Assembly (NCBI GenBank): GCA_036398175.1
Contig: DASWHL010000007.1
Coordinates: 13,713-77,712 of the forward strand
DNA length: 64,000 nt
Direction of reading: 5' to 3'
Source of the DNA: JAOTWJ01 sp036398175
GTDB lineage: Bacteria; Gemmatimonadota; Gemmatimonadetes; Gemmatimonadales; GWC2-71-9
Below, one piece after another: positions 16,975 through 24,632 of the stretch. The number at the start of each line of letters is the position of its first letter. Position 1 is the stretch's first letter. The notes below the pieces were generated by a model. It saw only the letters and a program-made list of their open reading frames with translations, did no database searches and had not been told where the DNA came from. The position numbers and the translations under genes were made by a program.

Positions 16975-19900
16975 ATGGCGTACTGTGAGTTCGTGATCCC
17001 GCGGGCCGAGCACCGCCGGCCGCCGGCCGGCGCCGTCCTCCACCGGGGATACGCGGTCGTCCAGCGACGTGCGCGCTCCTGGGGGCGCAAGCACCGGATC
17101 GTCGCCGTGGCGCTCGTGCTGATGGCGCTGGCCGGCCTTGCCCTCAGTTGCGAGGCGCGGGCGTCGTTGCTTCAGGCGCGCTACTTCACCCGGCAGGCGG
17201 CACAGCTGACCACCGAGATCGGCGAAGGTCCGAGCGACCGGATCCGCTTTCCGGGCGACGGGCCGTACGACCGCCGCTTCGGCTACGCGCGCCTGCCGGC
17301 CGCGCTCCGGACGGCGACCGGGCGGGGCTACCGCATCGCGGCGCAGGTCCGCGTCTCGGAACGATTCGCGGAAGTGGTGGACCGGGGGGTGTTCCCCATC
17401 TTCCGTGAAAAGACGCAGGCGGGGCTCCGGATCCTGGACCGACGCGCCGCGACGGTCTTCGAGTCCCGCTCGCCCGAACGGATCTACCGCTCCGCCGATG
17501 CCGTTCCTCCGATCGTGTGGCAGACGCTGCTGTTCCTCGAGAACCGGGGGTTGCTCGACCCGCGGTTCCCGAAGCGCAACCCGTCGGTGGACTGGTCGCG
17601 CACGGCGAGGGCGGTCGCCGACGTCGCACTGCGCTGGCTTGGCAGTGACCGCTCGGTGTCGGGCGCGAGCACGCTGGCCACGCAGCTGGAGAAGTTCCGG
17701 CACTCGCCGGAGGGCCGGACCCGCTCGGCGGGGGAGAAGGTGCGCCAGATGGAGGCGGCGTCGCTGCGAAGCTACATCGGCGGCGAGAACACCGAGGCCG
17801 CGCGCCGCGGGATCGTCGCCGACTACCTCAACTCCGTGCCGCTCGCGGCCATCCCGGGGCACGGCGAGGTCACCGGCGTCGGCGATGGGCTGTGGGCGTG
17901 GTACGGCGCCGACCCGGACGAGGTGAACCGGTTGCTGTGGGAGGAGGCGCGGGGTGGGACCGCCTCCGACACCGCCGCCGTCGCCCACCGCGCCGTCGCC
18001 TACCGCCAGCTGCTCAGCCTGCTGCTGGCGCACCGCCGGCCGTCCTACCTGCTCGTGCAGGCGGAGGGGCACGGCGAGCTGCGGAAGCGGGCGGACCACC
18101 ACCTCCGTCTCCTGGCCCGCAAGGGCATCATTTCGGCGGCGTTGCGCGACGCGGCGTTAGCCGCCCACCTGACGCCGCGCAGCCGTGCGCCCGGCGTGCC
18201 GCGCGTCTCGTTCATCGAGCGGAAAGGCGCGAACGCCGTCCGCAGCCAGTTGCTCGGGCTCACGGGCGTGGGCACGCTCTACGAGCTGGACCGCTTCGAC
18301 CTGACCGCGCGCACCACGTTGGACCTTGAGGTGCAGGAGGACGTTACCGACCTCCTCGTGCGGCTGACCGACCCGGCCTTCGTGCGGGCGCACGGGCTGG
18401 GGTCCTCCGGCCTGCTGCGCCGCGGCGACCCGGCGCGCGTCATCTACGCCGTCGTGGTGCACGAGCGCACGGAGGAGGGCAACGTCGTCCGCGTCCAGGT
18501 GGACAACTACGACTCGCCATTCGACGTGATCGAGGGCAGCAAGCTCGAGCTCGGCTCCACGGCCAAGCTGCGCACCCTCATCAGCTACCTGGAGATCGTC
18601 GAGCAGCTCTACCTCCGGCACGCCGGCCATGCTGTCGCGAGTCTGCGGGCCGAGCCGATCGGCACGGGCGACTGGCTCACGGTCTGGACGCTCGCGTACC
18701 TGGCCGCCAACCCGGACGCCTCCCTCGAGCAGATCCTGGAGGCCGCGATGGCGCGCCCCTACTCCGCCAGCCCGGGGAAGAGCTTGTCGGGCGGCGAGCG
18801 CGGGACGCCCGGGACTGTGAACGACCAGTTCACGACCCCGGCGGTGGCGCACCAGGCCGCGCACATGGGCGGGAGCTTCTTCACCGGCGGCGGTCCCCAC
18901 GCATTTCGCAACGTCGACACCGCCCACGATCAGCAGGCCATCTCCGTGCGCGACGCGTTCATCGGGTCGGTGAACCTGCCGTTCATTCGCGTCATGCGCG
19001 ACATCGTGTACTACCATCTGTACCGGCTGCCGGGCAGTGCGTACCTGCTGCTGGGTCATCCGGCAGGAGTAGGCTGGGACCGCGACGAGTCACGCCACCA
19101 GGAGTACGCGGCCCGCGCGGCCGGCGGCGACGGCCGCAAGTTGATCAACCAGTTCTACGGGCGGTACGAGGACGCAGACTCCGGTTCGGTACTGGACGCC
19201 CTCGGGCGCGGCCGGTCGGTGGCCCAGCTCGCGTGGGCGTACCGCTCCGTCACACCGGACGCCGGACTCGAGGAGTTCGGCGCGTACCTCCGGGGCCATC
19301 TTGGGGAGCCGGCCCCGTCCGACGCCCGCATCGTGCAGCTGTATGACGGGTCCGACCCGACCGGGTTCTCGATTCCCGACCGCGGGCACCTCGCCGGGAT
19401 GCACCCGCTCGAGCTCTGGCTGGCGGCGTATCTGCGCCGGCATCCGGGCGCGCCCCAGCTGGAAGTGCTCGAGGCCAGCGCCGGGTGGGAGAGGGACGGC
19501 GGGCGCTCCCCACTCCCCGGCATGGCGGCGCCGGAGCAACGGATCGGGACGCTTGCGGAGTCGGACGCCTTCCGCGAGATCCACCGCTCGTGGCGGCGCC
19601 TGGGCTACCCGTTCGCGTCGCTGGTGCCCTCCTACGCGACCGCGATTGGCAGCTCCGCCGACCGGCCGGACCACCTCACCGAGCTGGTGGGTATCCTGCT
19701 CAACGACGGCGTCCGCTACCTGGTTCGGCGTGTGGAGGAGCTCCACTTCGCCGCGGGCACTCCCTACGAGACGCTGCTGCGTCTGTCGCCATCCCGCGGT
19801 GAGCGCGTGCTCTCGCCCCCGATCGCGGCGGTGGTCCGGGCCGCCATGCTCGCCGTGGTCGTCCGCGGCACGGCCCGACCGGCCTTCGGCGCCCTGCGCG

Positions 19901-20178
19901 CCGTGGACGGCTCGCCCTTGCCGATCGGCGCGAAGACCGGCACCGGCGACAACCGGTTTCGCATGGTCGGGCATGATGGGCTGGTCGTGGAGGATCGAGC
20001 GATCGATCGGACGTCCACGGTCGTGTTCTTCCTCGGCGACCGCCTCTACGGCACCATCACCGCGTTCGTGCCCGGGGCGGCCGCCGACCACTACGACTTC
20101 ACGAGCGCGCTGCCGGTCCGGATGCTGAGGATGCTCGGCCCGGCGCTCGAGCGGCTGCTCGCGCCCCGCCAGGGTTGA
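16975..20178 (+). CDS. Class-A-like penicillin-binding protein (GT51 plus transpeptidase), divergent
   Basis: 1067 aa. A membrane helix lies near 42-62. A divergent GT51 transglycosylase domain follows (LLFLENRGLL with candidate catalytic Glu189, SGASTLATQLEK in place of the usual GGSTITQQL, YLNSVPLA, YGADPDEVNRLLWEEA). The C-terminal transpeptidase keeps all three motifs in order: STAK 528-531, SVN 665-667 and KTGTG from 987. So it probably polymerises and crosslinks peptidoglycan. It is longer than typical PBP1a, mainly by inserts between SxN and KTG. No Shine-Dalgarno is visible; see the upstream element. Neighbours are a D,D-peptidase-like gene and an L,D-transpeptidase. Confidence 0.85.
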   Translation: MAYCEFVIPRAEHRRPPAGAVLHRGYAVVQRRARSWGRKHRIVAVALVLMALAGLALSCEARASLLQARYFTRQAAQLTTEIGEGPSDRIRFPGDGPYDRRFGYARLPAALRTATGRGYRIAAQVRVSERFAEVVDRGVFPIFREKTQAGLRILDRRAATVFESRSPERIYRSADAVPPIVWQTLLFLENRGLLDPRFPKRNPSVDWSRTARAVADVALRWLGSDRSVSGASTLATQLEKFRHSPEGRTRSAGEKVRQMEAASLRSYIGGENTEAARRGIVADYLNSVPLAAIPGHGEVTGVGDGLWAWYGADPDEVNRLLWEEARGGTASDTAAVAHRAVAYRQLLSLLLAHRRPSYLLVQAEGHGELRKRADHHLRLLARKGIISAALRDAALAAHLTPRSRAPGVPRVSFIERKGANAVRSQLLGLTGVGTLYELDRFDLTARTTLDLEVQEDVTDLLVRLTDPAFVRAHGLGSSGLLRRGDPARVIYAVVVHERTEEGNVVRVQVDNYDSPFDVIEGSKLELGSTAKLRTLISYLEIVEQLYLRHAGHAVASLRAEPIGTGDWLTVWTLAYLAANPDASLEQILEAAMARPYSASPGKSLSGGERGTPGTVNDQFTTPAVAHQAAHMGGSFFTGGGPHAFRNVDTAHDQQAISVRDAFIGSVNLPFIRVMRDIVYYHLYRLPGSAYLLLGHPAGVGWDRDESRHQEYAARAAGGDGRKLINQFYGRYEDADSGSVLDALGRGRSVAQLAWAYRSVTPDAGLEEFGAYLRGHLGEPAPSDARIVQLYDGSDPTGFSIPDRGHLAGMHPLELWLAAYLRRHPGAPQLEVLEASAGWERDGGRSPLPGMAAPEQRIGTLAESDAFREIHRSWRRLGYPFASLVPSYATAIGSSADRPDHLTELVGILLNDGVRYLVRRVEELHFAAGTPYETLLRLSPSRGERVLSPPIAAVVRAAMLAVVVRGTARPAFGALRAVDGSPLPIGAKTGTGDNRFRMVGHDGLVVEDRAIDRTSTVVFFLGDRLYGTITAFVPGAAADHYDFTSALPVRMLRMLGPALERLLAPRQG

Positions 20179-20181
20179 GGT

Positions 20182-21156
20182 TCACCACCGCGCCCTGCGG
20201 TCCCGAACGTCAACATGGATGAATGGGCCGTGCGCGGCCGTCGAGGGATACTTGCCCAGCCCCCCGATGAGCCCCTGCGCCTCCGGTCTGGCGGCGGCGT
20301 CATCGATCAGCCGATACAGCACTTCCGCGTCGCGGATATCGCTGCGGCCGTCGCCATTGAGGTCGTCCATCACGCCGTTCCGGTCCTCGTCGATGAAGAT
20401 GTCCGCCGCCGCGCCCCACTGGTGCTGGCTGTAGCGCACGTTGCCCAGGGAACGGTTGTAGGCCGGGGTGCGGTACCCGCTCATGACGTGAAACGTGGTC
20501 GCCTGATAGCCGGCCTCGCTCACCCGTTGCAGCACGTGCTCGAGGGCGAGCAGGAGCCGCTCGTCCAGCACGACGTACTTCGGGTAGCCGGCCGCCTGCT
20601 TGCACAGGAACTGCTTGAGCCGGAAGTGGGGGGAGACCAGGACGTTCTCGTTTTCCCGCGTGACCTCGACGAAGCCGGCCGGCGGCCCGTGGCCGGCGCC
20701 CCCGCGGGCTGGCTGCTCGGGATAGCGGCCGATCCGATAGCCATTGAGGAGGTCGCCCTCGAGTCGGTCGTACGGGACGACGACAAACGCCTGGAGCGTG
20801 ACGGACGCGCCCCCGTCCGGGGCGAGCAGCTGAATGGGGTAGAGACCCGGCGCGGGCGGCGCCGTCCATTCCCAGCGGCCCGCGTCCAGGGACACGATCC
20901 GGCCGGCCGCCGGCCGCGCCACGTAGCCCGATCCCGGGCCACGGTCGGCCACCACTACCTCGAACGTCACGGTCTCGCCCGGGAGCACCGTCAACGCCCT
21001 CACCGGGTGGGGCGAGTCCACGTTCCGGTACCGGACCGCGAATGCGGCCGGCGCAGGCGGGTCGGCGGGACGAGCGGCGGCCACCAGGAGCGCGCCGAGC
21101 ACCAGTGCCGGGAATGCGAGGATGATGAAGGATCGGGGCCTACGGCGCAGGGCCAC
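20182..21156 (-). CDS. Peptidase M15/YcbK-like (D-Ala-D-Ala carboxypeptidase fold) with Ca-binding insert
   Basis: 324 aa, GTG start with GGGGAG upstream. An N-terminal membrane anchor or signal (11-30) is followed by an Ig-like region (40-140) and a metallo-carboxypeptidase domain (190-320). Zinc-site residues are visible: SGYRTPAYN, SQHQWGAAADI with His245 and Asp252, and FIHVD with His314. Inserted at about 256-279 is a pair of calcium-loop-like motifs (DEDRNGVMDD, DLNGDGRSDIRD) of EF-hand/dockerin type directly after the metal-binding strand. It likely cleaves peptide crosslinks or stem peptides of the wall. Convergent with the PBP gene (3 nt apart). Confidence 0.82.
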   Translation of the reverse strand: MALRRRPRSFIILAFPALVLGALLVAAARPADPPAPAAFAVRYRNVDSPHPVRALTVLPGETVTFEVVVADRGPGSGYVARPAAGRIVSLDAGRWEWTAPPAPGLYPIQLLAPDGGASVTLQAFVVVPYDRLEGDLLNGYRIGRYPEQPARGGAGHGPPAGFVEVTRENENVLVSPHFRLKQFLCKQAAGYPKYVVLDERLLLALEHVLQRVSEAGYQATTFHVMSGYRTPAYNRSLGNVRYSQHQWGAAADIFIDEDRNGVMDDLNGDGRSDIRDAEVLYRLIDDAAARPEAQGLIGGLGKYPSTAAHGPFIHVDVRDRRARW

Positions 21157-21243
21157 GGGCGCTCCCCAGATCGTTGTCGATCGGTCATGGGTCCGTCGTG
21201 ACGCTGGAGGCTCAGCCGAGTCTGGGGGCGCCGCCCCGGAGGA

Positions 21244-21270
21244 CGCCTACTCATCCTTTTGAGGTAGGCG
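21244..21270. promoter_or_regulatory. Hairpin in the M15 upstream region
   Basis: CGCCTAC-TCA and TGA-G-GTAGGCG form an imperfect stem of about 10 bp with a 6-nt loop, 12 nt away from the perfect palindrome at 21282-21297. It may be the terminator of the L,D-transpeptidase gene or part of an operator region. Confidence 0.35.
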
Positions 21271-21281
21271 GTCTCATCCCT

Positions 21282-21297
21282 CCGGAGTATACTCCGG
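21282..21297. promoter_or_regulatory. Perfect 16-bp palindrome (candidate operator)
   Basis: CCGGAGTATACTCCGG reads the same on both strands. It lies about 125 nt upstream of the M15 gene and 38 nt beyond the end of the L,D-transpeptidase gene. A perfect even palindrome with an AT core is typical of a homodimeric repressor site; which regulator is unknown. Confidence 0.45.
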
Positions 21298-21335
21298 TTG
21301 ACCTCCAGGGGCACATTGGAACCGTGGGCCGACGA

Positions 21336-23042
21336 CTATGGGGCGGTGGGGAGAGGTGCGCGCAGGGCCTTCCAGAGGGGCGCGTCCCGGTCGTAAATGT
21401 CCCGCCGGAAATGGATCGTACCGTCCCCGTCGGCCCAGGCAGTCCAGTACAGCAGGTGGATCGGCATGGGTTCCGGCAGCGGCACGGTGCGGTCCACCAC
21501 CTCGCCCAGCGCGCGCACGATCGTCTCGCGACCCCACTGCCCGTCCCGGCGGAGGAGGTACTCGGCGAGGTCGATCGCCTGCTCGACCCGAATGCACCCC
21601 GAACTGAAGTCCCGCTCGGTTTCGTCGAACAGCTCGCGGGCCGGCGTATCGTGGAGATAGACGTTGAACCGGTTGAGGAACATGAACTTGATGCGCCCGA
21701 GGGCGTTCAGCGGCCCGGGGTCCTGAGCCAGCCGGAACGGGAACCCGGCGGGGGTGATCGCCGACCAGGCGACCGTCGCGGGATCCACTTCCCGAGCCTC
21801 CGGGCCCCAGCCCTGGAACACCCGCACCTTGTGTCCCGCGAGATAGGAGGGGTCGCGCTTGATGCGCGGGAGCAGATCCTGCACCGCGAGGCTGCGGGGC
21901 ACCTGCCAAGAGGGATTGAGAACGAGGTACCGCATCGTGTCGCTGAACACGGGTGTGCGCCGATAGGGGCGTCCGACCACGACGCGCATGGTCTTCACGA
22001 CCGCCGCCGCCTCCACCACGTCCAGCGTGAACGCCGCGATGTTCACGATGATGTGACGGCGTCCCAGATCCTCGGGGAGCCAGCGCCAGCGCTCGAGGTT
22101 CAGCTCCAACTGGGCGGCGCGACGCTCCACCGGCACGTTGAGCTCGGCTCGAGTCGCGGCGTTCACCACGCCATCTGCCGCAAGGCCGTGCCGCCGCTGA
22201 AACCTCTTCAGGGCCTGCTCGAGCTCCTCGTCGAACAGGTGGGCGTCCTGTTGCGCCGCCGGCCTGAGGTCGTCCTCGAAGCGAAGTCGCTCACGCAGCG
22301 CCGTCACTGGCGGGCCGCGATCACCCCCCTTCAGGGTCGGCCCTGGCGGGATCGCGGGCCAGCCGCCCGTTGCCACCACCTCGCGGTAGCGGGCCAGCGC
22401 CTCGCGCAGCCGCCGGAAGCCCCGCTGAGGTGGTGCCAGCGTCGCCAGCGTGACGACGACGTCCCCCGACCCCAGGGCGGCCTCCAGCACGGCGGCGAAA
22501 TCGGCGCCGCGCCGGTTCGCCACCCACTCCGGCTGGAGCGTTTCGTGATTCACGCGCCCGGCCAGAAGATGGGACCCGTAGACCAGGAACGCGTCCGTGA
22601 GCAGGAGATCGAGCTCCGCCCATCGGTCGGGAACGATCACGCCGCCGCTCCGAGCGTCGGCGCGCACCGCGGCGAGCAGGGTGTCGATGGCGGCGAGGTG
22701 GTAGTCGTCCGGCCGCAGCCCCTCGCGGTCCGCTCCGCGCAGGGCGCGCACCAGGTCGTCGGCCAGCCGCGTCGGGCCGCGCTCGTCGCTCCACGCCGGG
22801 CGGTAGAGCCGCCGCACGTAGAAGCCGGGCAGCGCCACGCTTTCGTAGACCGCCTCGCCGCCTGCCCGGAGCTCCGTGACGACGCCGGCGGCCTCGATGC
22901 GAGCCCGGATTTGCTGCGCGACGAGCTCGGGGGAAGCGTGGATGTCGGCCTGCCGGGCCTCCGTCCCCGGCGGCGACCCGCATCCCGCGAGCGCGGCACC
23001 GATGAGGAGCACACGATGGATCAGGTCACCGGACGGAGACAT
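21336..23042 (-). CDS. L,D-transpeptidase, YcbB/LdtD-like lipoprotein
   Basis: 568 aa. Signal peptide with lipobox LAGC (Cys21). A helical scaffold region (about 30-200) is followed by a peptidoglycan-binding domain (FQRRHGLAADGVVNAATRAELN) and the YkuD catalytic domain: LERWRWLPEDLG, TPVFSDTM, and the signature SSGCIRVEQ with nucleophile Cys483. The order scaffold-PGB-YkuD is that of LdtD/YcbB, which makes 3-3 crosslinks in the periplasm. GAGG precedes the ATG. With the PBP and the M15 peptidase it forms a wall-remodelling neighbourhood. Confidence 0.92.
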   Translation of the reverse strand: MSPSGDLIHRVLLIGAALAGCGSPPGTEARQADIHASPELVAQQIRARIEAAGVVTELRAGGEAVYESVALPGFYVRRLYRPAWSDERGPTRLADDLVRALRGADREGLRPDDYHLAAIDTLLAAVRADARSGGVIVPDRWAELDLLLTDAFLVYGSHLLAGRVNHETLQPEWVANRRGADFAAVLEAALGSGDVVVTLATLAPPQRGFRRLREALARYREVVATGGWPAIPPGPTLKGGDRGPPVTALRERLRFEDDLRPAAQQDAHLFDEELEQALKRFQRRHGLAADGVVNAATRAELNVPVERRAAQLELNLERWRWLPEDLGRRHIIVNIAAFTLDVVEAAAVVKTMRVVVGRPYRRTPVFSDTMRYLVLNPSWQVPRSLAVQDLLPRIKRDPSYLAGHKVRVFQGWGPEAREVDPATVAWSAITPAGFPFRLAQDPGPLNALGRIKFMFLNRFNVYLHDTPARELFDETERDFSSGCIRVEQAIDLAEYLLRRDGQWGRETIVRALGEVVDRTVPLPEPMPIHLLYWTAWADGDGTIHFRRDIYDRDAPLWKALRAPLPTAP

Positions 23043-23123
23043 TGCCTCGAATGCGCGGGCTGAGGGAGCGGTGGGGCCCGCCGCGACGCCCAGGACAGAC
23101 CCCCCTCGCCGCGTGTGCGCTTG

Positions 23124-23243
23124 TCAGGTCTTCATGATCTTGCGACCTACTTTGCGCTTCTTGACGGGACCGCGTCCACCAGGCGCCTTCGCCGCACGCC
23201 GTTTGGCTGCGGTCATTCTACCGCCTCTGCTTTTCTTTGCCAT
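23124..23243 (-). CDS. 39-aa very basic protein
   Basis: 39 aa, almost half Lys or Arg (MAKKSRGGRM, AAKRRAAKAPGGRGP, KKRKVGRKIMKT), with no acidic residue. GGAG lies 8 nt upstream of the ATG and a TGA closes the frame. The composition resembles the tails of histone-like or ribosome-associated proteins, so nucleic-acid binding is likely but inferred. It follows the small membrane protein at 23268 by 24 nt on the same strand and may be co-transcribed. Not recognised as a known family. Confidence 0.65.
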   Translation of the reverse strand: MAKKSRGGRMTAAKRRAAKAPGGRGPVKKRKVGRKIMKT

Positions 23244-23267
23244 TTCGAAATCTCCTTTGTCTCCGTG

Positions 23268-23486
23268 TCACGCCCGCTTCCGAACGCCGGTGCCTACCAG
23301 AAGCAGGCCGCCGACGATCGCGACCCCACCGACCCAGGCAGGAATCACGCGCTGCTCCTCGGCCGAGACTTCCACGTCGCCGACTCTCATCACGCTCCGC
23401 TGGGAGCCGAAGCTGAGGCCTCCCGTGAACAGAACGAGGGCGCCGAGCACGACCAGCACGATTCCAGCAATGACCTGAGGCTTCAT
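23268..23486 (-). CDS. Small two-TM membrane protein (paralogue of 16360-16584)
   Basis: 72 aa, with GGGAGG before the ATG. Helices at about 5-24 and 49-67 flank a polar loop with RSVMRVGDVEVSAEEQR; RKRA ends the chain. The loop and tail align with the 74-aa protein at 16360-16584. Function unknown; two small helices with a conserved EQR loop suggest an inner-membrane accessory protein. Downstream lies the 39-aa basic protein. Confidence 0.8.
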   Translation of the reverse strand: MKPQVIAGIVLVVLGALVLFTGGLSFGSQRSVMRVGDVEVSAEEQRVIPAWVGGVAIVGGLLLVGTGVRKRA

Positions 23487-23564
23487 GCCTCCCTGTCTCC
23501 CTTCTTCTTCAAGCTCCCGCCCGAGTCACGCGCGCTCAGCGGCGCGCGTCAATCGGGCTCAGGG

Positions 23565-24443
23565 TCATCGGCGGCCGCCGCCTTTGCGGCCCGGGTCGCC
23601 GGGGGTCCCGCCGTCCTCATCATTCGTCGGGCGCCGGTGGTTCGAGTTGCCCGGATCGCAGCCTTCGGGTCCGTTGCCCACGCCCTGGTTGCATCGTTTC
23701 CTGCTGGGACGGCCTTGCGTGGTGCCCTCACAGCCGGTGACGGCAGTGCCGGTGATCGTCACGTCTCCAACTCCAGAGGCTCCTGCCCACGCGTTCCCGT
23801 GGAAGGTGCCGCGGGTCAGCGTGATGGCCGCTCCGGCGAGGATGCTTCCGATGAAGTCCGCATCGGTCATCGTCGCGGCCTGGGCGACCCACCACGTCAC
23901 GTTACACTCGTCCGCGCCGCCGGCCAGAACCACCTCGAAGTCGGTGCCCGTGAGCGCGCCGGTCCCGCCGGTCCCGACCTTGAAGAGCCAGGTGTCGTTC
24001 GAGCTTCCGTCCAGCGTCAACGTGCCCGTCAACGCCGCGGCCGCCTCGAAGCAGTAGACTCCGGGCGGAAGCGTCACGCCATCGAGGGTACCCGTCAGGA
24101 CCTCGTCGCAGTCCGCCTCTGCGAGCGCGGCGTACGTCGCGAGGAAGGCTTCGTACGCCTGCTGGGCACGCCCATCCCCAATGTGAATCGAGCCATCGAC
24201 CTCGCAATTGGTGTCGGTGAACGAGCCAGTCGGGGAGGCTTGGAACGTGCCCACGTTTCCGGTGATGGTTCCGTCCGTGCAGGTCACCGCCGCGTTGGCC
24301 AGCACCGCGAAATCGGCGGACGCAGTGCTCGCGTGGGAGGCGAGCACGGTGGAATCGATCGGGGATACCGGCTCGCCGCATGCCGCGGAAAGCAGCGCGG
24401 CGAACGATGCCACGACGGCTACGTGCAATGGTCGATCTCTCAT
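23565..24443 (-). CDS. DUF3494 (ice-binding-like) lipoprotein with conserved acidic/glycine tail
   Basis: 292 aa; start at 24443 after GGAGGG. Lipobox SAAC near residue 22. The DUF3494 beta-solenoid follows (FAVLANAAVTC, GNVGTFQASPTG, LPPGVYCFEAAAALTGTLTLDG, WWVAQAATMTDADFIGSILA, TLTRGTFHGNAWA). DUF3494 proteins include ice-binding proteins and adhesins; many in mesophiles have no known ligand, so antifreeze function should not be assumed. The C-terminal 45 residues leave the fold and read NQGVGNGPEGCDPGNSN then a Gly/Asp/Pro-rich, basic-ended tail. Two Cys in the fold may form a disulphide. It sits 3' of the OmpA-like gene. Confidence 0.85.
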   Translation of the reverse strand: MRDRPLHVAVVASFAALLSAACGEPVSPIDSTVLASHASTASADFAVLANAAVTCTDGTITGNVGTFQASPTGSFTDTNCEVDGSIHIGDGRAQQAYEAFLATYAALAEADCDEVLTGTLDGVTLPPGVYCFEAAAALTGTLTLDGSSNDTWLFKVGTGGTGALTGTDFEVVLAGGADECNVTWWVAQAATMTDADFIGSILAGAAITLTRGTFHGNAWAGASGVGDVTITGTAVTGCEGTTQGRPSRKRCNQGVGNGPEGCDPGNSNHRRPTNDEDGGTPGDPGRKGGGRR

Positions 24444-24505
24444 TGGACCCTCCAAATCGGCCCTCTATCGTCCGGTTTCAAGCCCGCTTGCCGGGGGAAG
24501 CCCGG

Positions 24506-24537
24506 CCGCCGAGCGGGGGCTCGGCGGTCGGTTTTTT
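24506..24537 (+). terminator. Rho-independent-type terminator, plus strand
   Basis: A perfect 9-bp stem (CCGCCGAGC / GCTCGGCGG) with a GGGG loop is followed on the plus strand by TCGGTTTTTT. A second stem lies just 5' (GCCGGG...CCCGGC). No plus-strand gene ends nearby, so either it acts on the minus strand after the OmpA gene without a U-tract, or it ends an unseen plus transcript. Confidence 0.5.
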
Positions 24538-24632
24538 CGCTCACTCCCCTTCGCTGCCAACACTTCTCCTGCGCACCGGTCCTCGGAACCGCGCCAGGCG
24601 TGCCGGCGTAGCTCACGGGTGTCGGTGGCGGG

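Noticed and set aside
24506..24537. Terminator of the OmpA-like gene
   Set aside because: The U-tract is on the plus strand while that gene is on the minus strand, so it is listed only as a plus-strand terminator-like hairpin.
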